NCBI RefSeq assembly: GCF_013349995.1
Contig: NZ_JABVXF010000001.1
Coordinates: 62,001 to 126,000, forward strand
Origin: Pseudoalteromonas sp. 0303
GTDB lineage: Bacteria; Pseudomonadota; Gammaproteobacteria; Enterobacterales; Alteromonadaceae
Direction of reading: 5' to 3'
DNA length: 64,000 nucleotides
A program made the position numbers and the translations under genes. Positions 55,283-64,000 of the stretch are shown here, in pieces. The notes below the pieces were generated by a model, which had not been told where the DNA came from, did not search any database, and saw nothing but the letters and a program-made list of their open reading frames with translations. Every line of letters starts with the position of its first letter. The stretch's first letter is position 1.

Positions 55283-55724
55283 AGTAACGAGTGACCAACT
55301 AAACGAGTTAATGGGTTGGTTTAACTCAGAGGCTGAACTGCGTATTTGGTCTGGGCCATTTTTTAATTACCCATTTGATACGCAAAGCTTTAAGAATGAT
55401 TTAAACCTAGATGCGCTGAATTCCTTCACGTTGATTAATGACAAGGGCCAGATGTTAGGGTTTGGTCAATACTATTTACGTGAAGGTCGTTGCCATTTAG
55501 GGCGGCTAGTTATCGCGCCAAGTGAACGTGGCAAAGGTCTTGCAAAAGTGTTGATAAATTTACTAGGAGAGCAGGGTAAACAGCAGTTGCAGTGTGATAG
55601 TTTGTCGTTGTTTGTGTATAGCCACAATACCCTTGCTAAAACAGCCTATGAAAAACTGGGGTTTATACAAACCCAGTACCCCGCTGACATGCCACTCGAT
55701 GGCTGTATTTATATGACTTGCTAA
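55269..55724 (+). CDS. GNAT-family N-acetyltransferase
   Basis: A 151-aa protein with the acetyl-CoA-binding motif A RLVIAPSERGKGLAKVLI (about 77-94) and motif B SLSLFVYSHNTLAKTAYEKL (about 115-134). The substrate is unknown. It overlaps the end of recD and converges on the next gene with a 4-nt stop overlap. Confidence 0.9.
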   Translation: MKLVKVTSDQLNELMGWFNSEAELRIWSGPFFNYPFDTQSFKNDLNLDALNSFTLINDKGQMLGFGQYYLREGRCHLGRLVIAPSERGKGLAKVLINLLGEQGKQQLQCDSLSLFVYSHNTLAKTAYEKLGFIQTQYPADMPLDGCIYMTC

Positions 55725-56350
55725 GAGCGTTTAAAGCTGCTTTTACGAAACAGATTAGGTTGCCAACCAAAGTGTATGGCGCCTAATCTTAAACAGACCG
55801 TCACAGCGAATGCGCCAAGAATGCACCAAATATAACTTACCTCTAGGGTGAATAAAGCCGCGTAAGTTAACCCGCCAGATAAGCAAGCGGTTGAATAGAG
55901 CTCTTCACCCATTACTAAAGGCACTTCTCGGCAGATCACATCACGCATCAGGCCACCAAAAATACCTGTGGTCATACCCATGGTGATGGCTACAACCATA
56001 TCTGCACCGCCAATCAATGCCTTTTCGATACCAATAATGTTGAAAATAGCCATCCCTACGGCATCCATTAATAGCATGGTGGTGTTACTTAAATCGGGTA
56101 AGTGACGAATAGATAAAATAGAGGCGAATATGGCTATGTAAGTTGCGTACAAATAATCGGGTTGAGCTATCCAAAATACAGGTTTGTTAAGCAATATGTC
56201 TCGAAGTGTGCCACCACCCAATGCGGTAACTGTGGCAACGACTACCACACCAAAACCACCAACACTTTTTTCATGGCCCAGTAAGGTGCCAGAAATAGCA
56301 AAAAACGCTACACCGATAATGCTTAAAAAATGAAAGTATTCTGATGTCAT
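55721..56350 (-). CDS. TRIC/UPF0126 (YicG-like) membrane protein
   Basis: The 209-aa protein has about seven transmembrane segments in two internally repeated halves, each with a GGG(T/L)xRD motif (LGGGTLRDIL and FGGLMRDVI). This is the bacterial TRIC-type cation channel family (YicG in E. coli). Function in bacteria is uncertain. Confidence 0.88.
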   Translation of the reverse strand: MTSEYFHFLSIIGVAFFAISGTLLGHEKSVGGFGVVVVATVTALGGGTLRDILLNKPVFWIAQPDYLYATYIAIFASILSIRHLPDLSNTTMLLMDAVGMAIFNIIGIEKALIGGADMVVAITMGMTTGIFGGLMRDVICREVPLVMGEELYSTACLSGGLTYAALFTLEVSYIWCILGAFAVTVCLRLGAIHFGWQPNLFRKSSFKRS

Positions 56351-56479
56351 GGGGCTTCCTTACCTGTTTATAGTAATCTAACCCTAGCAAAATGAACTTT
56401 ATTGATGCTGAACAACTAAGAAAATAGGGCGGGTAGTGATGTCACCCGCCAGAAGGGAATAGTGATTATATCAATCCGC

Positions 56480-57769
56480 TTATTTAAGGTAATCAACCAC
56501 TAATTGCGTCATTGCATTTACGCCAAGCTGTAAAGCTTTTTCGTCTGCAAAAAAGTGTGGTGAATGGTTACTTGGTGCTGTAACTGCATCTTGACCTTTT
56601 GGTGTGACACCTAAGAAAAAGAACATGCCTGGTGTTTCTAAGGCGTAGTAACTAAAGTCTTCGGCACCTGTGATAAGTGGCGTTGTGATCAGGTTTTCTT
56701 TACCAACTACACCAGCAAGTGTTGGTGTCATTTTCTTGGTTAATTCAACATCGTTCACTGTTACTGGGTAACCATGGTCAATGTGAACATGCGCTTCTGC
56801 GCCACCTGATTCAGCTACCATCTCAGCGGTTTTAGCTAAACGTTTTTTAATGTCAGCACGCATTTCTTGGTCAAAGGTACGAATTGTGCCCACCATTTCA
56901 ACTTGCTCAGGGATGATGTTGTTACGCACACCGCCATTAATGGCACCAAATGAAACCACCGAAGGCGCTTTGGTTACATCAACTTGGCGTGAGGCAATGG
57001 TTTGTGTTGCCATAATAATTTGTGATGACGCCACAATTGGGTCAACCCCATTCCAAGGGCGTGAGCCGTGAGTTTGGCGACCTTTTACTGTGATAGTAAA
57101 TTTGTCGGCGCTGGCCATTAGCGGCCCTTCACGAAAACCAATTTGTCCGGTATTAAGTGAGCTGGTTACGTGTAAACCAAATACGGCTTCTGGCTTTTCT
57201 TTAAATAAGCCTTCTTTAAGCATCAGCTCAGCACCGCCTTCTTCGCCATCTGGTGCACCTTCTTCAGCAGGTTGGAAGACAAACAGAATATCACCCGCTA
57301 GTTGGTCTTTAATTTTTACTAAAGACTCAGCGGCTGCCATTAAAATAGCCACATGGTTATCATGACCACAGGCATGCATTACGCCAACGGTATTGCCTTT
57401 GTACTCTGTTGTTTGAGTTGAAGCGAAAGGCAAGTCTACTTGCTCTTTTACAGGTAGTGCATCCATATCTGCACGCAGCGCAATAAGCGGGCCTTTTTTG
57501 CCCCCTTTAAGTTTGGCAACCACACTGGTATGAGCCACACCTGTTTGAACCTCAAGGCCTAACGAACGTAAATGCTTAGCTACGTATTTGGCTGTTTCAA
57601 ACTCACGGTTACTAAGCTCTGGGTATTGGTGTAAATGACGGCGCCATTTAATGACTTTTTCGCTGACGCTTTTATTGGCAGATTTAAGTTCAGTATTAAT
57701 ATCACTCGCAAATGCAGGTGTAGAAATAGCACTGAGAAGTAGGCTGGTCGAAAGTAGTTTGTTTAACAT
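56480..57769 (-). CDS. M20-family amidohydrolase / N-acyl amino-acid hydrolase, secreted
   Basis: From ATG 57769 (AAGGATACGGG upstream) the 429-aa protein has a signal peptide (MLNKLLSTSLLLSAISTPAFA) and the hippurate hydrolase/IAL-type M20D fold. Metal-ligand blocks are MHACGHDNH (about 140), the PAEEG block, GLHV, and the C-terminal GAEDFS. It likely removes acyl groups from amino acids in the periplasm. An upstream in-frame start would add a second hydrophobic stretch and is unlikely. It is divergent from a Crp/Fnr regulator. Confidence 0.9.
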   Translation of the reverse strand: MLNKLLSTSLLLSAISTPAFASDINTELKSANKSVSEKVIKWRRHLHQYPELSNREFETAKYVAKHLRSLGLEVQTGVAHTSVVAKLKGGKKGPLIALRADMDALPVKEQVDLPFASTQTTEYKGNTVGVMHACGHDNHVAILMAAAESLVKIKDQLAGDILFVFQPAEEGAPDGEEGGAELMLKEGLFKEKPEAVFGLHVTSSLNTGQIGFREGPLMASADKFTITVKGRQTHGSRPWNGVDPIVASSQIIMATQTIASRQVDVTKAPSVVSFGAINGGVRNNIIPEQVEMVGTIRTFDQEMRADIKKRLAKTAEMVAESGGAEAHVHIDHGYPVTVNDVELTKKMTPTLAGVVGKENLITTPLITGAEDFSYYALETPGMFFFLGVTPKGQDAVTAPSNHSPHFFADEKALQLGVNAMTQLVVDYLK

Positions 57770-57823
57770 CCCGTATCCTTTTATTATTTGTATGCACACT
57801 ACAACAATGTAAAGGATAAACAC

Positions 57824-58486
57824 TTGAATGAACAAGACCTTTCGGTAATTAACCAAGACAAATGGTTTAAAAATCGCACACAATTATTTAGGGACAAGCT
57901 AGTAAAAAATGCTAAATTAATCACCTTAAATGCGGGTGATGCATTGTTTTTGCGTGGTGATGAAAATACCGGTCTGTATTGTGTTATTAATGGCGTGCTT
58001 AGAGTTTCTGGGGTTAATAGCCAAGGCAAAGAAGCCGTGCTCAGTTTTGTAACCAGTGCTATGTGGTTTGGTGAAGTGGCTCTGTTTGATGGTGGTAAGC
58101 GCACCCACGATGTGTATGCTCAAACTGCGGTACGACTTTTACACGTACCTGAGCGGGCATTAAGCCAGTTATTACAAGAAAGCCCTGCATATTGGCATGA
58201 TTTTGGTCTGCTGCTTACCAATAAAGTGCGAAACCTGTTTGACTCATTAGAAGATCACGCACTCCTTACAGCAAAGCAAAAGGTGAGTAAGCGGTTGTGC
58301 ATGCTTTATCAATCGTCACACCAAAGCTGTTTGCCGCTTACCCAGCAACAACTTGCCGATATGACCTATTTAACACGGCAAACCATTAATCAAATTTTAC
58401 AATCCCTGCAAGCTGATTCAATTATTAATCTTAAATATCAAACGATTGAAATTATTGATATCGATAAATTGCAATCTCAATGCTAG
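57824..58486 (+). CDS. Crp/Fnr-family transcriptional regulator
   Basis: The start is TTG 57824, with AAAGGAT eight bases upstream; an earlier in-frame TTG (57788) has no site. It has a cyclic-nucleotide-binding beta-barrel domain (AGDALFLRGDENTGLYCVIN) and a C-terminal Crp HTH (LPLTQQQLADMTYLTRQTIN, about 180-200). There are no Fnr-type N-terminal cysteine clusters. It may control the divergent M20 gene. Confidence 0.87.
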   Translation: MNEQDLSVINQDKWFKNRTQLFRDKLVKNAKLITLNAGDALFLRGDENTGLYCVINGVLRVSGVNSQGKEAVLSFVTSAMWFGEVALFDGGKRTHDVYAQTAVRLLHVPERALSQLLQESPAYWHDFGLLLTNKVRNLFDSLEDHALLTAKQKVSKRLCMLYQSSHQSCLPLTQQQLADMTYLTRQTINQILQSLQADSIINLKYQTIEIIDIDKLQSQC

Positions 58487-58574
58487 TTTGGAACTAAATG
58501 TCGGCTAGTTGACATTCTTGGTGGTGAATTTTCTGCTAATCTGAATTTTGAACACAGTTTTGGCAGGAAAAACA

Positions 58575-59078
58575 ATGAAAACATTAAAACAACAACTGAC
58601 AAATTACGCCCTTTATCACCGTTCTAAACGCAATATTTACACTCACTTTATTGGCATTCCATTAATTGTGTTTGCAATTATTTGTTTATTACAACGCGTC
58701 ACGCTTATCTCTGAACCTGCCGTTATCTCCTTGGCAACCGTGGTGATTGCACTCACCTGCCTTTATTACTTAATGCTTAGCTTATCTATGGGGTTAATTA
58801 TGGCTGTATGCTTAAGTTTGTTAAGCATTGCTGCTGAGCCTGTGGTGTCGCTTTCAACAGAGTTATGGCTAGCTTTGAGCATTGGCAGTTTCATTGTTGG
58901 TTGGGTGTTTCAGTTTATTGGTCACTATTTTGAAGGTAAAAAGCCAGCCTTTGTTGATGATTTAATTGGTTTGGTCATAGGCCCGTTATTTGTATTAGCA
59001 GAGTTCTTGATTATGCTTGGTTTTTATAGAGATATTGCTGATCATATCGAACAAAATGCAGGGCCTAACAAAGCATAA
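58575..59078 (+). CDS. DUF962 / Mpo1-like membrane protein
   Basis: From ATG 58575 (AGGA upstream) this is a 167-aa membrane protein with an N-terminal YALYHRSKRNIYTHFIGIPL block, four transmembrane helices and a central His-containing FIGHYFEGKKPAF motif. Relatives of yeast Mpo1 are Fe(II) dioxygenases acting on 2-hydroxy fatty acids; the bacterial role is unproven. An SDR gene follows after 21 bases. Confidence 0.88.
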   Translation: MKTLKQQLTNYALYHRSKRNIYTHFIGIPLIVFAIICLLQRVTLISEPAVISLATVVIALTCLYYLMLSLSMGLIMAVCLSLLSIAAEPVVSLSTELWLALSIGSFIVGWVFQFIGHYFEGKKPAFVDDLIGLVIGPLFVLAEFLIMLGFYRDIADHIEQNAGPNKA

Positions 59079-59099
59079 CAACAATAATAAGGAACACAC

Positions 59100-59888
59100 A
59101 TGCAATTAAATGGTAAAACAGTTTGGGTAACTGGGGCATCATCTGGAATTGGTGAGGCACTTTGTGAGCAACTGGCAGCAAAAGGGGCCACGTTAGTATT
59201 GTCTGCCCGTAATGAGGAAAAACTCAACGCTCTTAATACAAGACTCGGTGGTAATCATCATGTGGTCGCTCTTGATTTGGCAAAGCCCGAAGCCTTACTT
59301 GAAGATATGCCAGCAGTGATCGAGCGAATTGGCCGCATTGATGTTCTTATCAATAACGGTGGGGTGTCGCAGCGTAGTCTATTTTTAGAAAACGAATTTA
59401 CGGTTTATCGCCAACTGATGGAAGTAAACTACTTTGGTTTAATTGCTTTAACTAAGGCGGTCGTGCCACAGATGGTGAAGCAAGGTATGGGCATGGTGGT
59501 ATCAATTAGCAGTGTGGCAGGTAAAGTCGGTTCAAAGTTCAGAACTGGGTATTCGGGTTCTAAGTATGCGGTCGTGGGCTTTATGGATTGCTTAAGAGCA
59601 GAACTAGCCGATAAAAATGTGAATTGCCTGACTATTTGCCCAGGTTCAATCAAAACAGCCATTGCACATAATTCGTTAGATGGCCAAGGTAAACCGCAAA
59701 ATAAGCCAGAGGAATCAATTGAAAACGGCATGGATGTGGCAAAAGCGGCTGCAAAAATGATTAAAGCCATTGAAGCCGAGAAAGATGAAGTTGTTATTGG
59801 TGAAGGAATAAGTGGTTTAGCACCGACTATTAAGCGATTTTTCCCGGGCTTTTTTAACCGCCTCACAGCAAAAATGAACTACAGATAA
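59100..59888 (+). CDS. Short-chain dehydrogenase/reductase (SDR family)
   Basis: The 262-aa classical SDR has the cofactor motif TGASSGIGEA (about 11-20), NNGG (about 88), the catalytic SISSVAGKVG and Y-x3-K motif (YSGSKYAVVGF, about 155). AAGGAACACACATG gives a good ribosome site. The substrate is unknown, and the gene may be coupled to the DUF962 gene. Confidence 0.92.
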   Translation: MQLNGKTVWVTGASSGIGEALCEQLAAKGATLVLSARNEEKLNALNTRLGGNHHVVALDLAKPEALLEDMPAVIERIGRIDVLINNGGVSQRSLFLENEFTVYRQLMEVNYFGLIALTKAVVPQMVKQGMGMVVSISSVAGKVGSKFRTGYSGSKYAVVGFMDCLRAELADKNVNCLTICPGSIKTAIAHNSLDGQGKPQNKPEESIENGMDVAKAAAKMIKAIEAEKDEVVIGEGISGLAPTIKRFFPGFFNRLTAKMNYR

Positions 59889-59925
59889 TTTATAGTCATT
59901 TGTTAGTGAATGATTCTCAGTAAAC

Positions 59926-59953
59926 AATGCGCAACTTGGGTTGCGCATTTTTT
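59926..59953 (+). terminator. Terminator of the DUF962-SDR unit
   Basis: A 10-bp perfect stem AATGCGCAAC/GTTGCGCATT with loop TTGG is followed by a T-run. Confidence 0.9.
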
Positions 59954-60072
59954 GTACCAAATGGTCGGATTATTATCACTTTAATCGATAAAAGGCACTA
60001 GTTTGCTATGGTTAAACGGGGATGGATTAGCATACAATGGGGTAAAAGTAGTCCAAACAAGAGAGAACAACA

Positions 60073-61068
60073 ATGGCCGCATTTGGTACTGTATTTATGC
60101 CACAAATGATCCAAGCACGTTTTGCTGATAACTCATGGAGTGAAAGCGCGCTGGTCCCATCTGATAAAATCGAATTACATGCGGGTGCTCACGTATTACA
60201 TTACTCAAGCACCTGTTTTGAAGGATTAAAAGCATTTCGTCACGAAGATGGCTCGGTCTATATCTTTCGTATGGATGCTAACATTGCTCGTATGAAACAA
60301 AGCTCTAAGTTACTAAACTTACCTGACTTTGACGAAAGCATGCTTGAGCAAATGATCAAAGACATTGTAAAAGAGTACGCAGACGAAACACCAACACCGC
60401 CGGGTTCAATGTATATTCGCCCAACTCACATTGGTACAGAAGCGGCAATTGGTAAAGCGGCTGCACCGTCAATGAGTTCCTTGCTTTATGTATTGCTTTC
60501 GCCAGTAGGTGATTATTTCTCAGGCGGTGCTACAGCATTACGTGTATTACTTGAAGAAGACGGCATGCGCTGTGCACCACACATGGGTATGGTTAAAAGT
60601 GGTGGTAACTATGCAAGTGCATTAGGTCCAATCTTAGAAGCTCGCTCAGAGCATCAAGCAGACCAAATTTTATTCTGCCCAGGTGGTGATGTACAAGAAA
60701 CGGGTGCTGCAAACTTCATTCTAATTGATGGTGATGAGATCATCACAAAAGCACTTGATAGCACATTCTTACACGGTGTAACGCGTAATAGTATTTTAAC
60801 GATTGCGAAAGATTTAGGTATGACAGTATCTGAGCGTAACTTCACTGTGTCTGAATTACTAGAAAGAGCCGCTAAGCCGGGTACTGAAGCTGCATTATCG
60901 GGTACCGCTGCGGTACTGACGTCGGTTGGCACGCTTATTCATAACGACCAAGAGTTTAAGGTGGGCTCTGGTGAACCAGGTGAGAAAGTTGCTAAATTAC
61001 GCCAAGCATTAAATGATATTCAATGGGGGAAATCAGCAGATACTCATGGCTGGTTAACAAAAGTATAA
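60073..61068 (+). CDS. ilvE: Branched-chain amino-acid aminotransferase (long type II IlvE)
   Basis: The 331-aa class IV aminotransferase has the PLP lysine in GMVKSGGNYASAL (about 172-184), VQETGAANFILI (about 213) and the FEGLKAFR block near the N-terminus. It transaminates Ile, Leu and Val. It is of the longer group more like eukaryotic BCATs than E. coli IlvE. It is monocistronic, ending at a terminator. Confidence 0.92.
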   Translation: MAAFGTVFMPQMIQARFADNSWSESALVPSDKIELHAGAHVLHYSSTCFEGLKAFRHEDGSVYIFRMDANIARMKQSSKLLNLPDFDESMLEQMIKDIVKEYADETPTPPGSMYIRPTHIGTEAAIGKAAAPSMSSLLYVLLSPVGDYFSGGATALRVLLEEDGMRCAPHMGMVKSGGNYASALGPILEARSEHQADQILFCPGGDVQETGAANFILIDGDEIITKALDSTFLHGVTRNSILTIAKDLGMTVSERNFTVSELLERAAKPGTEAALSGTAAVLTSVGTLIHNDQEFKVGSGEPGEKVAKLRQALNDIQWGKSADTHGWLTKV

Positions 61069-61094
61069 TCGCTGAGCAAATACATGCTTTGAAG

Positions 61095-61119
61095 AGCCAC
61101 GTTACTACGTGGCTTTTTT
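61095..61119 (+). terminator. Terminator of ilvE
   Basis: An 8-bp stem AGCCACGT/ACGTGGCT with loop TACT is followed by six T residues. Confidence 0.9.
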
Positions 61120-61229
61120 GTTTTTACATTGGTTTACAGCACTTCCAGTGTTTAACCGCAAATTACTAGACATTCTAATGCTTTAATTTTACTTTCATTT
61201 TATTAACAATAACTAAAAGTAAATTTATT

Positions 61230-63383
61230 ATGATTAAGAAAACACTAGCATGTGCAATTGTTGTTGCATTGGCGGGCTGCGGTGAATCTACCCCAACAAA
61301 AACAGAACAAACAGTGAAAACTGCAGAGGTTAAAGCTGCTGTGAATTATCCAGAAACTAAAAAAGGCAATGTTGTTGATGAATACTTCGGTGAGAAAGTA
61401 GCCGATCCGTATCGTTGGTTAGAAGACGATATGAGCGACGAAACAGCCCAGTGGGTGAAAGCCGAAAATGACGTTACCTTTTCTTATCTAAAAAAAATTC
61501 CTTATCGCGATGAGCTGAAAACTACGCTTGAAAAGTTGATGAACTACGAAAAAGTCACAGCGCCATTTAAAGAGGGTGAATACACTTATTTTTATAAAAA
61601 CGATGGTCTGCAAAATCAGTACGTAGTTTATCGTAAAAAAGGCGACTCAGAAGCTGAGGTGTTCTTAGATCCAAATACCTTCAGTAGCGACGGCACAACC
61701 TCAATGTCGGGCTTAACATTCAAAGAAGACGGCACACTAGCGGCTTATCAAATCTCTGAAGGTGGCAGTGACTGGCGTAAAATTATCATTATTGATACAG
61801 CGACTAAACAACCAATTGAAGAAGCATTAGTCGATGTAAAATTCAGCGGTATCTCTTGGCTTGGCAACGAAGGTTTCTATTATTCGAGCTACGATAAGCC
61901 AAAGGGTAGTGAGCTGTCTGCAAAAACAGATCAACATAAAGTTTACTACCATAAGTTAGGCACGGCACAAGCAGATGACCAATTAGTTTATGGTGGCACT
62001 GAGGCTCAGAAACATCGTTATATAGGTGCTGATGTAACCCGTGATAATCGTTATTTAATAATTGCAGCAAGTACTTCAACTTCAGGTAATAAACTGTTTA
62101 TCAAAGATCTAACTAAGCCTGACAGCGAGCTAGTGACTATTTTAGATAACACTGACTCAGATACCTCAATTATTGATAATGACGGCTCGAAACTGTATTT
62201 AGTGACTAACTTAAACGCGCCAAATAAACGTGTAGTGACTGTTGATGCTGCTGATCCAAGCCCTGAAAATTGGCAAGATTTAATCCCAGAAACTGATAAT
62301 GTGCTTAGCCTTTCAAAAGGCGGTGACTATTTCTTTGCTAAGTATATGGTTGATGCGATTTCGCAAGTAAAACAATACGATAAATCAGGAAAATTAGTAC
62401 GCGACATCAGCCTGCCAGGTGTGGGAACTGCATATGGCTTTAGCGGTAAGCACGATGCAGAAACTCTGTATTACTCATTTACAAATTACACTACACCAGG
62501 CAATACCTATTCGTTTGATGTTGAATCAGGTAAGTCTGATGTGTACCGCAAGTCGGGCGCTAAATTTAATAGCGAAGAATATATCTCTGAACAAGTGTTC
62601 TATACATCAAAAGATGGCACCAAAGTTCCGATGATAATTTCGTACAAAAAGGGCACCGAACTTAACGGTAAAAATCCGACTATTTTATATGGTTATGGTG
62701 GCTTTAACGTGAGCCTAACACCAAGCTACAGCCCTACAATTGCGGCATGGCTTGAGCACGGTGGTATCTATGCTGTTGCTAATATTCGTGGTGGTGGCGA
62801 ATACGGTAAAGAATGGCATGTAAATGGTACACAGCTTAAGAAACAAAATGTATTTGATGACTTTATTGCTGCGGCTGAGTACTTAAACGAAAAACAATAC
62901 AGCTCACCTGATTACCTAGCGGTACGTGGTGGCTCAAATGGTGGCTTATTAGTTGGTGCGGTTATGACACAGCACCCTGAGCTATTTAAAGTTGCGCTTC
63001 CTGCTGTAGGTGTTTTAGATATGCTGCGTTACCACACCTTTACAGCGGGTGCTGGTTGGGCGTATGACTACGGTACGAGTGAACAAAGTAAAGAAATGTT
63101 CGAGTACTTAAAAGGCTATTCACCAGTTCACAATGTAAAAGAGGGTGTTAGCTACCCAGCAACCTTAGTAACAACAGGGGATCATGATGACCGTGTTGTG
63201 CCTGCGCATTCATTTAAGTTTGCAGCAGAGCTACAAGAAAAAGGTGCGAAACAAAATCCGTATCTTATTCGCATTGAAACAAATGCAGGTCATGGTGCAG
63301 GAACACCAACAAGTAAGATCATTGATCAATACGCTGATATTTATGGCTTTACCCTATATAACATGGGTGTTAAATCGCTATAA
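61230..63383 (+). CDS. Prolyl oligopeptidase family (S9A) lipoprotein
   Basis: The 717-aa protein has a lipoprotein signal with lipobox LAGC (Cys17), a seven-bladed propeller (about 90-430) and a C-terminal alpha/beta hydrolase domain. The catalytic triad is visible: Ser in GGSNGG (about 569), Asp in GDHDDRVVP (about 654) and His in NAGHGAG (about 688). It cleaves short Pro-containing peptides, probably in the periplasm or outer membrane. It converges on the DUF481 gene over a bidirectional terminator. Confidence 0.94.
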   Translation: MIKKTLACAIVVALAGCGESTPTKTEQTVKTAEVKAAVNYPETKKGNVVDEYFGEKVADPYRWLEDDMSDETAQWVKAENDVTFSYLKKIPYRDELKTTLEKLMNYEKVTAPFKEGEYTYFYKNDGLQNQYVVYRKKGDSEAEVFLDPNTFSSDGTTSMSGLTFKEDGTLAAYQISEGGSDWRKIIIIDTATKQPIEEALVDVKFSGISWLGNEGFYYSSYDKPKGSELSAKTDQHKVYYHKLGTAQADDQLVYGGTEAQKHRYIGADVTRDNRYLIIAASTSTSGNKLFIKDLTKPDSELVTILDNTDSDTSIIDNDGSKLYLVTNLNAPNKRVVTVDAADPSPENWQDLIPETDNVLSLSKGGDYFFAKYMVDAISQVKQYDKSGKLVRDISLPGVGTAYGFSGKHDAETLYYSFTNYTTPGNTYSFDVESGKSDVYRKSGAKFNSEEYISEQVFYTSKDGTKVPMIISYKKGTELNGKNPTILYGYGGFNVSLTPSYSPTIAAWLEHGGIYAVANIRGGGEYGKEWHVNGTQLKKQNVFDDFIAAAEYLNEKQYSSPDYLAVRGGSNGGLLVGAVMTQHPELFKVALPAVGVLDMLRYHTFTAGAGWAYDYGTSEQSKEMFEYLKGYSPVHNVKEGVSYPATLVTTGDHDDRVVPAHSFKFAAELQEKGAKQNPYLIRIETNAGHGAGTPTSKIIDQYADIYGFTLYNMGVKSL

Positions 63384-63403
63384 GATATTTTTTAACTAAA
63401 ATG

Positions 63404-63430
63404 AAAACGCCGAGCTAAGCTCGGCGTTTT
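63404..63430. terminator. Bidirectional terminator
   Basis: AAAACGCCGAGCT and AGCTCGGCGTTTT form a long stem with A/T runs on both sides, placed between two convergent genes. It serves both strands. Confidence 0.9.
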
Positions 63431-63451
63431 TATATCGATTGATTGAGATGT

Positions 63452-64000
63452 TTATAAATCGATACCCAGCGCGAAAATCATTTTGTAATCTTCTTTTTCT
63501 GGTACTACACCGTTTTCATCGGCAATCGGGTCAGCCAAATAATCCCATACTAATGACATATCAAAATCAATATCATCGGTGATCTCAAACTCAAACGCAG
63601 CCATCGCATATTGAGAATCTCCACCTGCATCACTGTTTGCAGTTAGATAGCGATAATTAAAGGTAAAATCAATTTTCTTGGTGACTTCAAGCTCGTAATT
63701 AGTGCCGACAAAATATGACCAAGATGAATTTGATTTCTCTTCACCCGTAGTGACAGTATCAAACTCAGTTCTTTGATAAGCAGGGCCTGTTGAAAAATCC
63801 CATTCTGTTTTATCGGTATCCATTACATAGTAACCAACACCGGCACCGAGAGTGTACTTGTTAGCGATATTTTGAAACGGGTCACGGTAGTATTCAAAGA
63901 AGGCTGGACGGAAATACATTTTTTGTGTGTAAAACCAGTCGAAGGTACCATTAGCGCGGATGTTGTTTTTAGTAACTTGTTCATCGCTGGTGGTGCGATA
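63452..64000 (-). CDS. DUF481 family (YdiY-like) outer-membrane protein, 5' truncated by window edge
   Basis: The frame remains open to the right edge (beyond the internal ATG 63919, the upstream codons read TFDWFYTQK in frame). Only the C-terminal part is present. Alternating beta-strand sequence such as YTLGAGVGYYVMDTD and FDMSLVWDYLADP, ending in FALGIDL, matches DUF481 barrels, some of which are salt-induced outer-membrane proteins. Confidence 0.85.
   Translation of the reverse strand, partial: YRTTSDEQVTKNNIRANGTFDWFYTQKMYFRPAFFEYYRDPFQNIANKYTLGAGVGYYVMDTDKTEWDFSTGPAYQRTEFDTVTTGEEKSNSSWSYFVGTNYELEVTKKIDFTFNYRYLTANSDAGGDSQYAMAAFEFEITDDIDFDMSLVWDYLADPIADENGVVPEKEDYKMIFALGIDL

Overview
The window reads as chromosomal DNA of a marine gammaproteobacterium. 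The core gene sets (tesA/ybbA-ybbP, ruvCAB, tolQRAB-pal-cpoB, nadA, recCBD, ilvE) and the general sequence character suggest Alteromonadales, most likely Pseudoalteromonas. The genus is an inference from memory, not a database result.

Layout. (1) 1-15.2 kb is core: a partial ABC1/AarF kinase-like gene, tRNA-Pro(GGG), tesA divergent from ybbA-ybbP, ruvCAB, a ~970-bp gene-free stretch, the Tol-Pal operon, four tRNA-Lys(UUU) copies, nadA and tRNA-Ser(GGA). The gene-free stretch holds two abutting heptanucleotide repeat tracts and a probable minus-strand small RNA. (2) 15.24-41.59 kb is a genomic island inserted at the 3' end of tRNA-Ser. A P4-type integrase lies just inside the tRNA. Copies of the tRNA 3' end occur at 39,009-39,029 and 41,564-41,585, so the island has two nested right ends. 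(3) 41.6-46.3 kb is a chromosomal stretch with decayed genes: a carboxymuconolactone-decarboxylase-like gene beside an AraC regulator carrying two in-frame stops, a TetR/alkene reductase pair with two palindromic operators, and a PhoD-like phosphatase remnant split by a ~263-bp MITE. (4) 46.3-64 kb is core: recC-recB-recD, a GNAT gene, a TRIC-type membrane protein, an M20 peptidase, a Crp/Fnr regulator, a DUF962 protein, an SDR, ilvE, a prolyl oligopeptidase lipoprotein and a partial DUF481 outer-membrane protein.

The island is mainly a DNA phosphorothioation (PT) defence island of the Ssp type. A cysteine desulfurase (SspA-like) converges on SspD (PP-loop), SspC (large ATPase) and SspB (DUF4007). 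Divergent from sspB is a tightly overlapping plus-strand operon that looks like the cognate restriction module: a 69-aa protein, a PLD-nuclease/SF2-helicase fusion, a 66-aa protein, a DndD/Rad50-like ATPase, a 163-aa protein resembling Dnd-associated small proteins, and a 70-aa protein with two canonical EF-hands. A convergent three-gene unit (51-aa HTH protein, PD-(D/E)XK-like protein, PT-associated putative methyltransferase) completes the block. No SspE-like gene is present. Further right come a frameshifted HEPN gene, mobility/plasticity genes (AlpA, RadC, DUF2787, small tyrosine recombinase, HUH-like Gp2 protein, broken IS30) and two unrecognised genes. Between the two att copies lies a 2.5-kb three-gene cassette with two PD-(D/E)XK-like proteins and no integrase of its own. 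I regard it as a candidate undescribed defence unit.
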